Assembly (NCBI GenBank): GCA_030613285.1
Contig: JAUWME010000014.1
Location: 1 to 14,486 of the forward strand
DNA length: 14,486 nt
Reading direction: 5' to 3'
Origin: Candidatus Zymogenus sp.
Lineage (GTDB): Bacteria > Desulfobacterota > Zymogenia > Zymogenales > Zymogenaceae
In this document: in pieces, positions 1-6,202 of the stretch
How the letters are laid out: the number at the start of each line of letters is the position of its first letter
Numbering within the stretch: the stretch's first letter is position 1
Made by a program: the position numbers and the translations under genes
Notes under the pieces: model-generated
The model's database searches: none
The model's input: only the letters and a program-made list of their open reading frames with translations
What the model was told of the DNA's origin: nothing

Positions 1-64
1 AACCTCCGAAGGCTGAGCCGTCAGATTTACAGTCTGATCCCTTTGACCACTCGGGAACCCCTCC
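1..64 (-). tRNA. tRNA-Tyr (anticodon GTA), 3' end cut off by window edge
   Basis: Read on the minus strand from 64, the acceptor strand GGAGGGG and the D arm CCCGAGTGG are followed by an anticodon stem TCAGA/TCTGA closing the loop CTGTAAA, which gives anticodon GTA. A long class-II variable arm with a TTC turn follows, as expected for bacterial tRNA-Tyr. The sequence closely parallels E. coli tRNA-Tyr. The window ends just inside the T arm, so roughly 20 nt including the acceptor 3' strand are missing. It lies downstream of tRNA-Thr on the same strand and is probably co-transcribed with it. Confidence 0.93.
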
Positions 65-210
65 GCATCCTTATGTAAAAGACCTTAAAAATAAAAACCT
101 TTGCATCCCCAACCGGAAAACATCGGCAAGGACTCAAAACAACTGGCACTTATTAGGAAGTCATCAACCCAAAATATGCCACCCCCCCAACAAAATGTGC
201 CAGCAGTGAT

Positions 211-285
211 TGGAGCTGGCGATGGGATTTGAACCCGCAACCTGCTGATTACAAATCAGCTGCTCTACCGTTGAGCTACGCCAGC
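211..285 (-). tRNA. tRNA-Thr (anticodon TGT)
   Basis: On the minus strand the 7-bp acceptor stem GCTGGCG/CGCCAGC closes a complete cloverleaf. The anticodon stem GCTGA/TCAGC encloses the loop TTTGTAA, giving anticodon TGT. The T arm contains GGTTCAAATCC. The 3' CCA is encoded (211-213), preceded by discriminator T at 214; E. coli tRNA-Thr has A there, while T is, as I recall, common in deltaproteobacterial Thr tRNAs. Total length is 75 nt including CCA. Confidence 0.96.
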
Positions 286-312
286 AATAGTTATTTTGTA
301 CTCAATCTTACA

Positions 313-341
313 ATTTTATAGGAAAAGGGGATTTGTGTCAA
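313..341 (-). promoter_or_regulatory. sigma70-type promoter for the tRNA-Thr/tRNA-Tyr operon
   Basis: On the minus strand there is a perfect -35 box TTGACA (336-341), a 17-bp spacer and a -10 box TAAAAT (313-318, five of six consensus bases). The predicted start lies about 7 nt downstream, leaving a leader of around 20 nt before the mature 5' end at 285. Strength and position fit a stable-RNA promoter. Confidence 0.8.
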
Positions 342-364
342 GTCTTTTTTAAATAAATTATTGG

Positions 365-393
365 TTGATTTAATAAATTCTATCATCTATAGT
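365..393 (+). promoter_or_regulatory. candidate sigma70 promoter for the GNAT gene
   Basis: TTGATT (365-370), a 17-bp spacer and TATAGT (388-393, five of six consensus bases) precede the ATG at 423. The predicted 5' UTR is about 20-25 nt. It diverges from the tRNA promoter at 313-341, so the AT-rich 286-422 gap serves both directions. Confidence 0.55.
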
Positions 394-422
394 GAAAGAA
401 CTTCAAATTAGATTCGATTCAA

Positions 423-1082
423 ATGATAATAGTAAGACCATATAAAAAAAATGATAGAGAAGATGTACTTCATGTCTGCCACAGAACGGGGTACTTTGGT
501 GAGGACGCCTCCCCACACTTTGGAGATGAGACTCTCTTCGGGTTGATTTTTGCCTCGTACTATATTGATTATGAGCCGGACAATTGCTTTGTTGCTGATT
601 GTGATGGTAAAGCCGTGGGTTATATTATTGGCACTCCCGACACTATAACCCAGCAGGAGGAATTTAACCACCTGATTATCCCAAAAGTTTTAAGGCGGAT
701 GTTCCCAAAGACGCTTCTTTCCAACCCCAGGGATGTGATATTTCTTTTGGGCCTTCGGGGATTTGCAAAATTTGAGGATGAGCTTTATGCCGGCAACCTA
801 CTTCAGAAATTTCCAGCGCACCTTCATATTAATCTCCTCGCTGAGCATCAACGAGGTGGACTGGGGGGGGAGCTGCTTGGCGCTTTTGAGGAAAAGATGC
901 AAGAAAAAGACGTCTCAGGGATACACCTTGTTACTACCGACGCCAACAAGAAAGCTGTCCCTTTTTATAAAAAGAATGGGTACGAGATAATCAAAGAGCT
1001 TGAAAACATCATGTGGGAGAGGAAGTCTGTGCAGAAATCAAAGGCACTTGCCTTCGCAAAGGATATTGCGAAGGAGATTTAG
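423..1082 (+). CDS. GNAT-family N-acetyltransferase
   Basis: A 219-residue protein, probably cytosolic, that transfers an acetyl group from acetyl-CoA to an unidentified acceptor. The GNAT motif A is visible at residues 135-152 (HINLL, then QRGGLGG with the Q-x-x-G-x-G acyl-CoA pyrophosphate loop at 143-148). Motif B follows at 167-187, where a region reading HLVTTDANKKAVPFYKKNGY has the helix-plus-FYxxxGY ending typical of the fold. The phrase FPAHLHINLLAEHQ resembles the stand-alone bacterial acetyltransferases related to the HAT-like domain of O-GlcNAcase; this is a memory-based comparison. At 219 residues it is longer than a minimal GNAT (about 150), because of an insertion around residues 75-130. 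No clear Shine-Dalgarno is seen before the ATG. It is the only plus-strand gene, convergent with pyrF 29 nt away. The fold is sure; the substrate is unknown. Confidence 0.88.
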   Translation: MIIVRPYKKNDREDVLHVCHRTGYFGEDASPHFGDETLFGLIFASYYIDYEPDNCFVADCDGKAVGYIIGTPDTITQQEEFNHLIIPKVLRRMFPKTLLSNPRDVIFLLGLRGFAKFEDELYAGNLLQKFPAHLHINLLAEHQRGGLGGELLGAFEEKMQEKDVSGIHLVTTDANKKAVPFYKKNGYEIIKELENIMWERKSVQKSKALAFAKDIAKEI

Positions 1083-1095
1083 TAAGTAGTTTTAT
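1051..1095 (+). terminator. hairpin at the 3' end of the GNAT gene, possible terminator
   Basis: A perfect 9-bp inverted repeat, CCTTCGCAA (1051-1059) and TTGCGAAGG (1066-1074), closes a 6-nt loop inside the last codons of the GNAT gene. The following stretch is T-rich but interrupted (a TTTTATT at about 1090), so it is an imperfect rho-independent terminator. The other strand has no T tract, so it would serve the GNAT gene rather than pyrF. Because it is coding sequence (two alanine-lysine pairs), codon coincidence is an alternative. Confidence 0.35.
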
Positions 1096-1111
1096 TGATA
1101 TTTCCTCTACC

Positions 1112-1846
1112 TTATTCTTGAAGCTCCTCAATGACCCTCTCTGCTGCTGTCTTGGGTTCTTTTGCCTCAATTATGGGCCTTCCAATTACGATGTAATCTG
1201 CCCCGGCGTCAAAGGCATTTTTTGGCGTCATCACCCGCTTTTGGTCATCTGCTGTTGACCAGTGTGGGCGAACTCCCGGTGTTACGATGAGAAAATCTTT
1301 TCCTAAATGTTTTTTGATGGTACGAACCTCGCTGGGAGAGGAGACAACTCCGTCAAGACCTGCATCTTTTGCCGTGGTTGCAAGGTTCATTACCGAATCC
1401 TCGATGGATGCAGAAATTCCAATGTTTGAAAAACCCGCCTCGTCAAAGGAGGTCAAGACAGTTACGGCTATTACCTTCGGGGGATTTTTGCACCCTGCTG
1501 CGGCATTGGCGGCCGCTTTCATCATCTCCGCCCCCCCCAGGGCGTGGACGTTGATTATGGATGCATTAAGCGATGAGGCGCTTCTGACCGCCCCCGCTGC
1601 CGTGTTTGGGATATCAAAGAACTTGAGGTCCAAAAAGACCTTTGCCCCATGACCTGTTACCATCTTTACCACGTCGGGTCCACAGGCCGTAAAAAGCTCA
1701 AGACCCACCTTGAAAAATGAGATGACCCCCTTGAGGTCCTGGACAAGCTCCTCCGCTCTCCCGAAATCTCCAACATCAAGGGCAACGATTATCCGCTCTT
1801 CAACTCTGCTATTTTTGCCATTACCATTACTATTATTACTGTTCAT
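1112..1846 (-). CDS. pyrF: orotidine-5'-phosphate decarboxylase
   Basis: Catalyses decarboxylation of OMP to UMP, the last step of de novo pyrimidine synthesis, in the cytosol. The 244-residue protein has the family's TIM-barrel landmarks: ALDVGD with Asp24, phosphate/ring-binding Lys46 in FFKVGLE, the catalytic D-x-K-x-x-D array in FLDLKFFDIPNT (Asp73, Lys75, Asp78), TPGVRP at 189-194 and IGRPI at 221-225 for phosphate binding. Conserved sequence begins near residue 17 (ERIIVALDV). The first 16 residues are an Asn-rich, low-complexity extension encoded by AAT/GGT-type triplet repeats. No alternative in-frame start lies nearer the core, so the ATG at 1846 is used. It overlaps the 3' end of gmk by 11 nt, implying translational coupling, and is the last gene of the yicC-remA-gmk-pyrF operon. 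Confidence 0.97.
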   Translation of the reverse strand: MNSNNSNGNGKNSRVEERIIVALDVGDFGRAEELVQDLKGVISFFKVGLELFTACGPDVVKMVTGHGAKVFLDLKFFDIPNTAAGAVRSASSLNASIINVHALGGAEMMKAAANAAAGCKNPPKVIAVTVLTSFDEAGFSNIGISASIEDSVMNLATTAKDAGLDGVVSSPSEVRTIKKHLGKDFLIVTPGVRPHWSTADDQKRVMTPKNAFDAGADYIVIGRPIIEAKEPKTAAERVIEELQE

Positions 1847-2450
1847 AATCTTTTAAGAACTCATCAAGAAACCCAATCCTCTTTTCAACCCTCATTCTTT
1901 CGGATACAATAATACTTTTGACATCAGAGATTGCCCTTTTAAGATCGTTGTTTACCACAAGATATTCAAATCCGTAGGCCTCTTTGACCTCCTTTCTGGA
2001 ATTTACAAGCCTTTTCTTAATATCCTCATCGCAGTCAGTGTCTCTGTTTGTGAGCCTTCTCAAAAGCTCATCCATATTTGGTGGTAGGATAAATATCGCC
2101 ACAGCCTCAATCTTTTTCCGTATCTTTGCCGCCCCCTGAACGTCAATGTCAAGAACCACATCAGTGCCTTTTTCGATATATTGAGCTACTTCATCCTTTG
2201 ATGTCCCATAGAGATTTCCGTGGACGTTTGCGGTCTCAAGAAACTTCCCATTTTTTTCCATTTTGAGAAACTCATCTTTCGAGACAAAAAAGTACTCGGC
2301 TCTGTCCCTCTCGGTTCCCCGGGGTTTTCTTGTGGTGTGGGAGACACCAACGTGGATTTCTGGAAATTGACTTGCAACCTTCGCTGCGATGGTGGTCTTG
2401 CCCGCACCCGATGGAGCCGAAAATATAAAAACCGTTCCTTTTGTTGACAT
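1836..2450 (-). CDS. gmk: guanylate kinase
   Basis: Phosphorylates GMP to GDP with ATP, in the cytosol, for nucleotide and (p)ppGpp pools. The 204 residues match the usual guanylate kinase length. The P-loop is at residues 11-20 (SAPSGAGKTT). A GMP-binding segment with HTTRKPRGTERD lies at about 38-50, followed by the YFFV and VLDIDVQGA motifs (the latter around residues 98-106), and the lid-region arginines follow IFILPP. The ATG at 2450 is preceded by a G-rich GGGGAAAGGG stretch that can act as ribosome binding site. It sits about 100 nt downstream of remA, and its end overlaps the start of pyrF. The yicC-remA-gmk order is common in deltaproteobacteria and several other phyla. Confidence 0.97.
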   Translation of the reverse strand: MSTKGTVFIFSAPSGAGKTTIAAKVASQFPEIHVGVSHTTRKPRGTERDRAEYFFVSKDEFLKMEKNGKFLETANVHGNLYGTSKDEVAQYIEKGTDVVLDIDVQGAAKIRKKIEAVAIFILPPNMDELLRRLTNRDTDCDEDIKKRLVNSRKEVKEAYGFEYLVVNNDLKRAISDVKSIIVSERMRVEKRIGFLDEFLKDYEQ

Positions 2451-2552
2451 CCCTTTCCCCGGAGATAGTTTTATTTCAATGGAGTATTTTAATAGTAAAA
2501 GTTATTGCATCTAAAAAATAGCATCGTTAAGTCAAGTAGGTTAATTTGCGTG

Positions 2553-2837
2553 TTAATTTGATGATACGGTAAAATCGACCTCTCCCACATGGGAGGATTC
2601 CATACGTTGGGCTATAGTTTCGGTCTGGATGGCGGAGAGGATGACGTGGTGGGAATCAGTAATTATTATCGACCTTGTCTTTCTGCCGTGGGTAACATCA
2701 ATCAATAGCCCGGACTTTCTCGCCTCCTCCCTCAATCTTTTCATGGGCGATGAATCGGGGTTGATAATTGCTACAACCCGACTTACCATGACGGTGTTTC
2801 CAAAACCGAGGCTCAATAGCTTAAACTTTGTTGCCAT
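2553..2837 (-). CDS. remA: RemA-like (DUF370/UPF0296) regulatory protein
   Basis: A small protein of 94 residues homologous to Bacillus subtilis RemA, a DNA-binding activator of extracellular-matrix genes. Family hallmarks visible here are [19 protein letters not shown] at the N terminus, then PIKR-like [40 protein letters not shown]. The family assembles into oligomeric rings that bind DNA repeats; its role in Gram-negative bacteria is not established. The start was set at the ATG at 2837 (MATKFK) because the family begins there. A TTG at 2852 would add five residues and has a TGAGG just upstream, so it remains possible. It lies 21 nt after yicC and shares its promoter. Confidence 0.9.
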   Translation of the reverse strand: MATKFKLLSLGFGNTVMVSRVVAIINPDSSPMKRLREEARKSGLLIDVTHGRKTRSIIITDSHHVILSAIQTETIAQRMESSHVGEVDFTVSSN

Positions 2838-2858
2838 TTGTTTTCCGTTCAATAAACC

Positions 2859-3740
2859 TCACTCAATATTTTGAACCTGCTGTCTCATCTTTTCAATTTC
2901 TACCTTCGCTCCAACCACAAGACCCGATATTGCCTCCGCTGTTGCCTTGCTGCCAATGGTGTTTATCTCCCGAAACATCTCTTGCAAAAGAAAGTCGAGC
3001 CTCTTTCCCGCGGGGCTTCCTGCAGTAATCGCTCCGCGAAAGCCTTCGATATGGCTTTTTAGCCTCACGCATTCCTCGGTAATGTCCGAGCGTTCGGAAT
3101 AGATGACAACCTCCTGCTCGATTCTGCCGGGATCAGCCCCCTTTTCCACCAACTCGCTTATCCTTTTGGTAAGACGCTCGCGGTAGCTCTCGATCATCCC
3201 CACCGTGTTTTTTTCAATCTCGGCTGTAATGTCCTGAATGTTTTCAAGACGCTCTTCCATATCCTTCTTGAGTTCAGCCCCTTCTCTCTCCCTCTCTTTT
3301 ACAAGATTGTCAAAAACACCATCAAGGGTTTTCTTGAAACTCTCCCAGAGGTCTTCAATATCCCCCCCGTCGATGTCAAGAAAAACGACCCCCTTCATTC
3401 GAACGAGGGAATCAAGCCCCACATCACCCTCGATTTTGAGATTATCCTTCAGAGCATTTAAGATATTCGTATATTCATTGGCAAGATCGAGATCAACTCT
3501 GGGTTTTCCAGCCCTCACCTCTCCCGGAACCTCATTGACCCAAAACTCAATACGTCCTCTGTCAAACCTATCCTTTATTCTCTTGATTATCTTAAGCTCC
3601 CAGGGATCGAATTTCTTTGGGAGCTTTACCCGAAAGTCGAGGTAGCGGTGGTTAACTGACTTTACACTGATGTGATACTGTCCACCCTCGCCATCCCAAA
3701 CTCCATCGCCATATCCGGTCATGGAGTAGATTTCGCCCAT
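2859..3740 (-). CDS. yicC: YicC-family endoribonuclease
   Basis: A 293-residue cytosolic protein of the YicC family (YicC-like N-terminal domain plus DUF1732 C-terminal domain). E. coli YicC has been reported as an endoribonuclease that helps degrade the small RNA RyhB. The N terminus carries the family signature YSMTGYGDG (residues 5-13), followed by SVKSVNHRYLDFRVKLP. The C-terminal half contains the conserved EQEVVIYSERSDITEECVRLKSH segment region, and GKRLDFLLQEMFREINTIGSKA near residues 246-267. The ATG at 3740 has a good GAAAGG Shine-Dalgarno (3749-3754) eight bases upstream. It is the first gene of the operon, 29 nt or so downstream of the predicted transcription start. Confidence 0.95.
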   Translation of the reverse strand: MGEIYSMTGYGDGVWDGEGGQYHISVKSVNHRYLDFRVKLPKKFDPWELKIIKRIKDRFDRGRIEFWVNEVPGEVRAGKPRVDLDLANEYTNILNALKDNLKIEGDVGLDSLVRMKGVVFLDIDGGDIEDLWESFKKTLDGVFDNLVKEREREGAELKKDMEERLENIQDITAEIEKNTVGMIESYRERLTKRISELVEKGADPGRIEQEVVIYSERSDITEECVRLKSHIEGFRGAITAGSPAGKRLDFLLQEMFREINTIGSKATAEAISGLVVGAKVEIEKMRQQVQNIE

Positions 3741-3748
3741 TTTGTATA

Positions 3749-3754
3749 CCTTTC
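3749..3754 (-). promoter_or_regulatory. ribosome binding site of yicC
   Basis: GAAAGG on the minus strand, 8 nt before the ATG at 3740. It supports the start MGEIYSMTGYG. Confidence 0.7.
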
Positions 3755-3775
3755 TATTTATTAATCATCTCGCAT

Positions 3776-3804
3776 ATTCTATCCGAACCCAGGGGTGGTG
3801 TCAA
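3776..3804 (-). promoter_or_regulatory. sigma70-type promoter of the yicC-remA-gmk-pyrF operon
   Basis: On the minus strand, a perfect -35 box TTGACA (3799-3804), a 17-bp spacer and TAGAAT (3776-3781, five of six consensus bases). The predicted start is near 3769. A second perfect TTGACA lies 27 bp upstream (3826-3831), without an equally good -10 partner. Confidence 0.78.
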
Positions 3805-3854
3805 TAATTACGTTGTTTGATTTGCTGTCAATTTCCACTTTATTAGATTTTGTC

Positions 3855-3896
3855 CTCTACTCTTCGTTCTCTACTTTTTGTTCTCTACTTTTAACA
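3855..3896. repeat. three tandem 14-bp repeats
   Basis: Three consecutive 14-bp units on the plus strand: CTCTACTCTTCGTT, CTCTACTTTTTGTT and CTCTACTTTTAACA. The first seven bases (CTCTACT) are identical in all three. They lie in the 224-nt gap between the heptose kinase gene and yicC, 50-100 bp upstream of the yicC promoter. The rest of this gap is AT-rich with no gene. Confidence 0.75.
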
Positions 3897-3933
3897 TTTC
3901 AATAGTTCCTCTTTATGCCCTTGTGATAGTTTA

Positions 3934-3961
3934 GAATTTATTACTTGATAATGATAAATTC
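3934..3961 (-). other. AT-rich inverted repeat after the heptose kinase gene
   Basis: GAATTTAT (3934-3941) pairs with ATAAATTC (3954-3961) across a 12-nt loop, starting 4 nt past the kinase stop codon. The stem has only two G-C pairs and no T tract follows on the minus strand. It is a weak terminator or 3'-end protecting hairpin at best. Confidence 0.3.
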
Positions 3962-3965
3962 AAAC

Positions 3966-5021
3966 TCACTGCCGATCCTTCGTGCCCTTTCTTCTCGTTG
4001 CCCTCAATTTATCTTTACTATTCAAGGCGGAGTGGATGGCATCTTTGAGCCGCACATCGGAAACAACGGCCGTTCCCACCTCCCCCACCACAATCCCAGC
4101 GGCATAGTTGGATATAAATGCGGCGTCTCGCATCATGGCGCCAGAGGCCACGGACAAAGTCAGGGCAGATATAACAGTATCGCCAGCACCGGTAACATCA
4201 AAGACATCTCTTGCCACAGTGGGGATATTGACGACATCGCCCCCATCCTCAAAGAGCGTCATTCCATCCTCTCCCCGGGTGATAAGGACGTTTTTACAAT
4301 TCAATCTCTCCAGAATAAGCTCCCCTGTTTTTAAGAGAGACGCCTCATCAACAATCTTCACACCCACCGAATCTTCCGCCTCAAAATGGTTGGGGGTAAT
4401 AACTGTAACATCTTTGTAGCAGAAAAAATTTTCAACCTTCGGGTCAACAGAGAGGATAAGGTCGTGTTGTCTGGAAATCTCCACCAACTCCTCGACCAAC
4501 TCAACGTCTATGACCCCCTTGCCGTAATCAGCCACCACCACGGCATCGATTTTATCTGCTAAAGAGCGGGTATATTTTAAGATTTTATCCTTAACACTTT
4601 CGTCAATCGGCGCCTTATTCTCCCTGTCGAAGCGCACCACCTGCTGTTGATGGGCAATAACCCTCGTTTTGATGGTTGTGGGTCTCTGCTGATCTTGTAT
4701 AAGCCCCTTCGTCTCTACCCCAATTCTTTTGTGCTCGTCAATCAGATATCTTGCCATGCCGTCTTTCCCGACAACACCGGCAACATAAACCCCTCCCCCC
4801 AGTGCCTTGATGTTGTTGACAACATTTGCCGCACCGCCCAAGAGACGCGTCTCCCTTATTACTTCCAAAACCGGCACAGGGGCCTCAGGCGATATCCTTT
4901 CCACCTTTCCCCAGATGAATTCATCCACCATCACGTCCCCAACCACAAGTACCCTGGCCTTTGGAAATTCATCAATAAACCCTATGAGGTCAATTGTAGG
5001 ATATATTTCCTCTATTGTCAT
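3966..5021 (-). CDS. rfaE1: D-glycero-beta-D-manno-heptose-7-phosphate kinase (RfaE1/HldE kinase domain)
   Basis: Predicted to phosphorylate heptose 7-phosphate at C1 on the route to ADP- or GDP-activated heptose for LPS core or capsule; cytosolic. The 351 residues form a PfkB/ribokinase fold: VGDVMVDEFIWG at 27-38, ISPEAPVPV at 43-51, GGAANVVNNIKALGG at 62-76, ADYGKGV at 164-170, SVDPK at 191-195, TPNHFEAE at 209-216, TRGEDGM at 248-254, and the signature DVTGAGDT at 275-282 with catalytic base Asp281. These match HldE's N-terminal domain. The C-terminal nucleotidyltransferase domain of HldE is absent, so this is the split RfaE1 type. The ATG at 5021 starts just before the conserved region and has GGAAGTGG upstream; the frame stays open to 5120 but the extra residues look non-conserved. 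It is last in the envelope block, 176 nt after the GT2 gene. Confidence 0.92.
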   Translation of the reverse strand: MTIEEIYPTIDLIGFIDEFPKARVLVVGDVMVDEFIWGKVERISPEAPVPVLEVIRETRLLGGAANVVNNIKALGGGVYVAGVVGKDGMARYLIDEHKRIGVETKGLIQDQQRPTTIKTRVIAHQQQVVRFDRENKAPIDESVKDKILKYTRSLADKIDAVVVADYGKGVIDVELVEELVEISRQHDLILSVDPKVENFFCYKDVTVITPNHFEAEDSVGVKIVDEASLLKTGELILERLNCKNVLITRGEDGMTLFEDGGDVVNIPTVARDVFDVTGAGDTVISALTLSVASGAMMRDAAFISNYAAGIVVGEVGTAVVSDVRLKDAIHSALNSKDKLRATRRKGTKDRQ

Positions 5022-5104
5022 AACACCACTTCCATTTTTTTGCCGATTTTCACTATATTCACATCCTCGACTTAGTTGAGTATCTTGAAAATTGCAATAG
5101 CTAT

Positions 5105-5145
5105 CTACCCGACTGCCCAACTACCCAAATAGCCAGACAACCCAA
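5105..5145. repeat. degenerate tandem octamer repeats
   Basis: Plus-strand units CTACCCGA, CTGCCCAA, CTACCCAA, then a diverged 9-mer ATAGCCAGA and CAACCCAA. On the minus strand this reads as repeated TTGGGTAG. The array sits in the 176-nt gap (5022-5197) between the GT2 stop and the heptose kinase start. That gap holds no gene or convincing promoter. Confidence 0.7.
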
Positions 5146-5197
5146 GGCTGACCCCCGCACAAGTTCTCATCAACATTGGACGCAAAAAACCGCGACC

Positions 5198-6154
5198 TTA
5201 CACCTGTTGTTTGATCCCGCGAAGCCCCCAAGAGATGGGCATCCCCACAATAAACCAGAAAGCAAGTCTTCCGTATCTCTTCACTCGGATCCTGAATGCG
5301 CCTATAAGGCAGAATGTCAGAAGACACAAGAGAAGGTTGATAATCAGACTTATCAGCACCTTAAAAAAGAGACCCACACTAAACGTAAAGGCATAGATGT
5401 GGGAATGGTTCTTTTTCATGTAGCTTATCGATGAAATAAAATATTCAATTTTTGACCTTATGGGATATTTTTTTGCGGTCTTTCCCAGATGGTGAACTAT
5501 CTTTGCATTCGGCAAAATCGATACGCGGTACCCACCCCTCTTCATACGAAGACACCAATCGGTCTCCTCCATGTAGAAGAAGAATCTTTCGTCGAGGGCA
5601 CCGATTTTCTCAATGGCCGATTTCCTGACCACCATCACCGCCCCGATTATCGAATCTACATCAATTGGACTATTCACATTGTCGACTTTACCCTGATACT
5701 TCTTTGGAAACAGAAGCTTCAAAATCGATTTGTTGAAGACCTCGGTAACTATCCCCGGAAATACTGCTACACTGTTCTGGGGTTTGCCGTCCGGGCCAAT
5801 CAACCCACCGGTGCATATCCCCACGTCAGCGTTTTTGTCCATATATTCACTTATCTTATACATCACATTCGGGGTCAATTCAATGTCGGTATTCATCAAA
5901 ACAATATATTTCCCTTCTGATAGTTTAATACCCTTGTTGATGGCGGCGGCAAAACCGAGGTTAGTCCCGTTTTCAATTATCCTTGTTGACGGATAGTTCT
6001 CTTTTATAAAATCAATGCTTCCATCGACAGAACCGTTATCGGACAATACTATTTCGTAGTCACCCGCTTTTAGATTATCGGCGATGGACTTAAAGCAGGG
6101 CGCAAGGATATCCCTGTTGTTGAAACTGGCTATTACAAAAGAGAATCGCGGCAT
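5198..6154 (-). CDS. GT2 glycosyltransferase with C-terminal membrane anchor (rhamnosyltransferase-like)
   Basis: An inverting family-2 glycosyltransferase of 318 residues, probably adding a sugar to a lipid-linked glycan on the cytoplasmic face of the inner membrane. The GT-A fold signs are FSFVIASFNN (4-13), SDNGSVDGS (38-46), a metal-binding NTD at 88-90 inside YIVLMNTDIEL, the MEETDW acidic segment at 195-200 (catalytic-base position), and HHLG at 221-224. Layout resembles WbbL-type rhamnosyltransferases; the sugar cannot be read from sequence. Two hydrophobic stretches, about 254-287 and 298-312, anchor it. The ATG at 6154 is chosen; a TTG at 6160 would add two residues and lies 5 nt from a GGAG, so it is a real alternative. 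It follows the epimerase gene by 48 nt. Confidence 0.9.
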   Translation of the reverse strand: MPRFSFVIASFNNRDILAPCFKSIADNLKAGDYEIVLSDNGSVDGSIDFIKENYPSTRIIENGTNLGFAAAINKGIKLSEGKYIVLMNTDIELTPNVMYKISEYMDKNADVGICTGGLIGPDGKPQNSVAVFPGIVTEVFNKSILKLLFPKKYQGKVDNVNSPIDVDSIIGAVMVVRKSAIEKIGALDERFFFYMEETDWCLRMKRGGYRVSILPNAKIVHHLGKTAKKYPIRSKIEYFISSISYMKKNHSHIYAFTFSVGLFFKVLISLIINLLLCLLTFCLIGAFRIRVKRYGRLAFWFIVGMPISWGLRGIKQQV

Positions 6155-6202
6155 TGTCAAAAAAACTCCAGAAAAGATACTATTAAACTCACAAAAATAA
6201 CT

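Noticed and set aside
143-176. sigma54-like TGGCAC/TGGCAT elements in the tRNA spacer
   Set aside because: No TTGC-type -12 element occurs at the required distance on either strand.
2451-2552. Separate promoter for gmk in the gap after remA
   Set aside because: TTGACT is present but no -10 better than three of six matches lies at 16-18 bp. Co-transcription from the yicC promoter is the simpler reading.
5022-5120. N-terminal extension of 33 codons for the heptose kinase
   Set aside because: The extra residues are unlike the family, the frame runs into the octamer repeats, and the ATG at 5021 sits just before the conserved region with a plausible ribosome binding site.
5121-5327. Minus-strand 68-codon frame over the GT2 3' end
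   Set aside because: It is in another frame within the GT2 gene and the repeat gap, with no motif or ribosome binding site.
6155-6202. Promoter before the GT2 gene
   Set aside because: Only a weak TTGTAA/TAATAG pair is visible in an AT-rich 48-nt gap inside a cluster of co-directional genes.
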